Part shown: in pieces, positions 12,807 to 14,913 of the stretch
How the letters are laid out: every line of letters begins with the position of its first letter
Position numbering within the stretch: position 1 is the first letter of the stretch
NCBI GenBank assembly: GCA_030037575.1
Contig: JASHRB010000612.1
Location: 1 to 14,913 of the forward strand
Origin: Candidatus Sulfotelmatobacter sp.
GTDB lineage: Bacteria > Acidobacteriota > Terriglobia > Terriglobales > Acidobacteriaceae
DNA length: 14,913 nt
Direction of reading: 5' to 3'
Notes under the pieces: generated by a model
What the model was told of the DNA's origin: nothing
Databases searched by the model: none
What the model saw: only the letters and a program-made list of their open reading frames with translations
Program-made: the position numbers and the translations under genes

Positions 12807-12962
12807 CTAGGCAGCGGTTGTTTCTACGAACTCTTCCGGATCAGTCTCGAATTCCTTCTTGCAATCTTCCGAGCAGAAACTGTATTTCTTCCCGGCAAAC
12901 TGGGCATGAAATTCGCTCCGACTCTCATCAATTCTCATTCCACATACTGGATCAACCGTCAT
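12807..12962 (-). CDS. Small YHS-domain protein
   Basis: The 51-residue protein is a single YHS domain. It begins MTVDPVCGMRIDES, with the conserved DPVCGM motif, and continues AGKKYSFCSEDCKKEFETDP with the paired C-x3-C-like cysteines (FCSEDCKKEF) and a short acidic tail. YHS domains occur in metal-transporting ATPases and metal sensors and are thought to bind metal ions; stand-alone copies may be small cytosolic metal-binding proteins. AGGAGG lies 6 nt upstream of the ATG at 12962. The frame is open much further upstream, but that part (12963-13445) looks non-coding and the ribosome site fixes the start. The gene converges on the superoxide dismutase gene. Confidence 0.88.
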   Translation of the reverse strand: MTVDPVCGMRIDESRSEFHAQFAGKKYSFCSEDCKKEFETDPEEFVETTAA

Positions 12963-13147
12963 GAATGCCTCCTGCACAGAATTTTCCGCCCTGGGTTTTC
13001 TATGGCTGCAATGATGCTTCCTTTTTCCGCCCTGTTTCCAAATATCTGATCCGGCTCCATTTCGCTCTCGGAGAATTTTTCGCACAGCCAAAACCGTAGG
13101 AAATTTTTCCCCAGCCGATGAATCTTCTACGTTCGGCCTACCCATCA

Positions 13148-13169
13148 AAAGCCGCTTGCAAGCGGCTTT
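13148..13169. repeat. Perfect 22-bp palindrome
   Basis: AAAGCCGCTTG followed by CAAGCGGCTTT is a perfect palindrome. As RNA it would form an 8-bp stem with a TTGCAA loop and short A/T flanks. It may be a weak bidirectional terminator or a protein-binding site; it sits between two divergent genes, where a terminator is not expected. Confidence 0.4.
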
Positions 13170-13205
13170 CTGGCTTGCCCGTAGTTTCTCGTCCTGTGCA
13201 GCCTT

Positions 13206-13235
13206 TTGACATATTTCTCTCCATCTCGTGGTAAA
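13206..13235 (+). promoter_or_regulatory. Possible sigma-70-like promoter of the protease gene
   Basis: A consensus TTGACA at 13206-13211 is followed, at 17-20 nt spacing, only by weak -10 candidates around TGGTAAAGT (13229-13237). It lies about 180 bp upstream of the protease start, which would leave a long leader. Low confidence. Confidence 0.3.
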
Positions 13236-13390
13236 GTCTGCTCGCGGATGACATTTCTTCGCTTCGCCCACCCTGCCAGCGGTTCCCAAGTGCTGGTTCG
13301 GTGGTTTCGTTCGGCAACCCCAACGCTGTTCCCTAGCGCGCGCTTGGCTCAGAAAAACAAACATCGGAATCCCAGCCCCAGGAGGACGCA

Positions 13391-14566
13391 GTGAAAAAAC
13401 TCTCCCTATTGCTCCTTGCGGTGTTCGCCGTAGCCACTCTGGCATTGGTAGCCTCGCTGAACTGCCAGGAAACCCGCGAATTTAAGAATCACATCCGCCT
13501 GGTCGATCGCAACCAGCTCACTCATCCCCTTGCCGCGCCCGCCGGCGAGAACCCTGCGACCTTCGCCTGCATTTACGGTCTGGTTTCCGATATCGTGCCC
13601 GGCTGCCCGATTGCTGGGACCACCGCCGTTCCCACCGGCGGCAGCGGCGTGATCGTGATCGTCGACGCCTATGACTTCCCCACGGCCGCAGCCGATCTTG
13701 CCACTTTCTCGGCGCAATTCGGACTACCCCCGGCGAAGTTCCACAAGCTTTATGCCGGGGGCAAGAAACCGGCCAGTGGATGCACCGGGGTTGCGGGCCT
13801 CGAGAATTGGGGCCTGGAGGAAAGCCTCGATATCGAATACGCCCACGCCATGGCTCCGGACGCAACCATCGTCCTCATGGAAGCCTCTTCGCCGAGCGAC
13901 AGCGCTCTGTACGGAGCTGTCCAAAAAGCCAACGAGCTGATCGCTTCCTACCATTTGAAGGGACAAGTCTCCATGAGCTGGGGCAGCTCCGAGACTTCGA
14001 GCGAGCTCGGTGACGACTCGTTCTTCACCCAAGCTGGCCTGGTCTACTTCGCTTCCAGCGGCGATTCCCCGGGAACCGAATATCCCAGCACTTCGCCCAA
14101 TGTCGTGGCCGTAGGAGGCACGGTCGTCAACCGCAACTCCAGCGGCGACTACACCGGCCAGAGCGCGTGGTCTGATGGCGGAGGCGGAGACAGTCCGTTT
14201 GAGCCAATTCCTTCGTTCCAGCAGGCGATCTCCGGCATCGTGGGAGCGAGCCGCGGCGTGCCCGATGTTTCTTTGATCGCGGGAACGCCAACGGCCATCT
14301 ATAACTCCGGCGGCAGTTTCTGCGGCTCCGGTTGGGAAGAAGTGGAAGGCACCAGCATTGCAGCGCCCTCCACGGCCGGCATTATCAACCGTGCCGGCTC
14401 GTTTAACCCATCGAGCAAGGCGCAGAACACCGAGATGTATAGCGAACTCGGAGACAGCGCAGTCTTCACGGACATCACGTCGGGAAGCTGCGGCACACAC
14501 AGGGCCAGGAACGGCTGGGACTTCTGCACCGGCCTCGGCGTTCCCAACCGATATTCAGGCAAATAA
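13391..14566 (+). CDS. Exported S53-family (sedolisin-like) serine-carboxyl protease
   Basis: The 391-residue product starts at a GTG with GGAGG 5 nt upstream. A signal peptide covers about residues 1-22 (KKLSLLLLAVFAVATLALVA). The catalytic Glu-Asp pair is E143 and D147 in GLEESLDIEYAHAMAPDA. The oxyanion Asp is D225 in FASSGDSPG, and the nucleophile is S322 in EGTSIAAPS. Supporting family motifs are VGGTVV, RGVPDVS, the calcium-site-like TDITSG (D361) and WDFCTGLGVPN near the end. S53 enzymes are usually acid-active secreted endopeptidases made with a pro-kumamolisin propeptide of about 150-200 residues; here the protease domain begins about 85 residues in, so that prodomain is missing or much reduced. 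Acidobacteria have many S53 paralogues. The gene stands alone. Confidence 0.9.
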   Translation: MKKLSLLLLAVFAVATLALVASLNCQETREFKNHIRLVDRNQLTHPLAAPAGENPATFACIYGLVSDIVPGCPIAGTTAVPTGGSGVIVIVDAYDFPTAAADLATFSAQFGLPPAKFHKLYAGGKKPASGCTGVAGLENWGLEESLDIEYAHAMAPDATIVLMEASSPSDSALYGAVQKANELIASYHLKGQVSMSWGSSETSSELGDDSFFTQAGLVYFASSGDSPGTEYPSTSPNVVAVGGTVVNRNSSGDYTGQSAWSDGGGGDSPFEPIPSFQQAISGIVGASRGVPDVSLIAGTPTAIYNSGGSFCGSGWEEVEGTSIAAPSTAGIINRAGSFNPSSKAQNTEMYSELGDSAVFTDITSGSCGTHRARNGWDFCTGLGVPNRYSGK

Positions 14567-14776
14567 GCTGCGGTCTTGCTCGGCTTTTGTTGGGGCTGGA
14601 ATCTCCGGCCCGGTTTTATTCGTTGCTACTCTGGCCTCAGGACCTCGCCCTTATTCTATTTTATTGATAAATAAATACTTATTCACGCACTCGCCAGATT
14701 GCCCCAGTTCTGGGAAAATAGAAGTCTCGCCCCGGGAGCGCGCAGTCCCCGCCCGTAAGTCCGGCCATTGTGGTCT
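14567..14776. other. Intergenic region with an AT-rich promoter-like stretch
   Basis: About 210 bp separate the protease from the next start. An AT-rich run at 14650-14690, including the pairing AATAA/TTATT, stands out in this GC-rich window and may hold the promoter of the following gene. No clear -35/-10 pair was found. Confidence 0.3.
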
Positions 14777-14913
14777 ATGCCATCTATGGATCTTGAAACC
14801 GCAATCTCGGCGCCCGCCATCGGCAAAGTTCCGGCCGAGGCCTTGTCCGCTCTGGTTGCCGCCAAGCCCGCCGATGCACCGCTGTGCGGCTCGGTGCTGG
14901 TGCTGATCCAGTT
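14777..14913 (+). CDS. Start of an unidentified ORF, cut by the window end
   Basis: An ATG at 14777 opens a frame of 45 codons that is still open at the window end, beginning MPSMDLETAISAPAIGKVPA and continuing with an alanine-rich hydrophobic stretch. A second ATG at 14786 is equally possible, and neither has a strong ribosome site. Codon use (GCC, CTG, GTG) agrees with coding sequence of this genome. The product cannot be identified from this part. Confidence 0.45.
   Translation, partial: MPSMDLETAISAPAIGKVPAEALSALVAAKPADAPLCGSVLVLIQ

Larger units (their letters stand above)
12963..13390. other. Divergent intergenic region between the YHS gene and the protease
   Basis: I see no gene in these 428 bp. 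They hold a perfect 22-bp palindrome at 13148-13169, a TTGACA at 13206-13211 that may be the -35 box of the protease promoter, and the upstream region of the YHS gene. Open frames crossing the region lack ribosome sites and family-like sequence. Confidence 0.5.

Noticed and set aside
12963..13445. Long upstream extension of the YHS frame
   Set aside because: The AGGAGG before the ATG at 12962 and the DPVCGM motif fix a short protein; the extension is low-complexity without family-like sequence and overlaps the protease start on the other strand.
13724..14500. A 258-codon minus-strand open frame inside the protease gene
   Set aside because: It is antisense to the S53 catalytic motifs, with no ribosome site or recognisable domain.
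1..14913. CRISPR array, rRNA or standard tRNA genes
   Set aside because: No regularly spaced repeats, no rRNA-like sequence and no fully canonical cloverleaf were found on either strand.

Overview
The window looks like a piece of a chromosome from an Acidobacteria-type bacterium (Terriglobia / Koribacter-like). The grounds are fairly high GC, a domain-repeat lipoprotein and a He_PIG-like secreted protein typical of that phylum, a pepstatin-insensitive (S53) protease, a PAS/GAF hybrid kinase, and GGCTTTAGCC-type intergenic repeats that I associate with acidobacterial genomes. This assignment is inference; there is no rRNA or marker gene here.

Layout. 1-1697 (minus strand): a TolC-family outer-membrane efflux protein, cut by the window start, preceded by a small two-helix membrane protein. 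1777-4814: a 3038-bp IS1-family-like mobile element. It has 26-nt imperfect terminal inverted repeats (20/26 matches) and a perfect 9-bp target duplication (ACGGTTATG). It carries a fused single-ORF transposase on the plus strand, and as cargo a minus-strand three-gene operon: a RelE/HigB-like toxin, an XRE-type antitoxin and an unrecognised third protein. The operon and the transposase diverge from an AT-rich region with two palindromic operators. Between that region and the transposase lies a structured stretch whose first part looks like a 75-nt tRNA (canonical T arm and acceptor stem, unorthodox D/anticodon region). 4854-5549 (minus): a secreted He_PIG-like protein that probably stood directly upstream of the efflux genes before the insertion.

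5776-7425 (plus): a four-repeat lipoprotein with its own terminator. 7602-8072: a small exported PstS-like substrate-binding domain protein. 8161-8535: a PilZ-like protein. 8680-11256: a PAS-GAF-PAS-HisKA-HATPase-REC hybrid histidine kinase. 11440-11762 (minus): a frameshifted PEGA-domain remnant in an otherwise non-coding gap. 12096-12746: a Mn-type superoxide dismutase. A bidirectional terminator follows, then a convergent 51-residue YHS-domain protein (12807-12962, minus). 13391-14566: an exported sedolisin-family protease without the usual long propeptide. The window ends in the start of an unidentified ORF.

The most interesting part is the mobile element. Its toxin-antitoxin-like cargo, shared operator region, tRNA-like leader and a hairpin over the transposase start codon suggest a self-regulated addiction-plus-transposition unit. 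The element also carries a minus-strand terminator next to its left end and sits 80 bp upstream of the efflux operon, so it probably uncouples that operon from upstream transcription.
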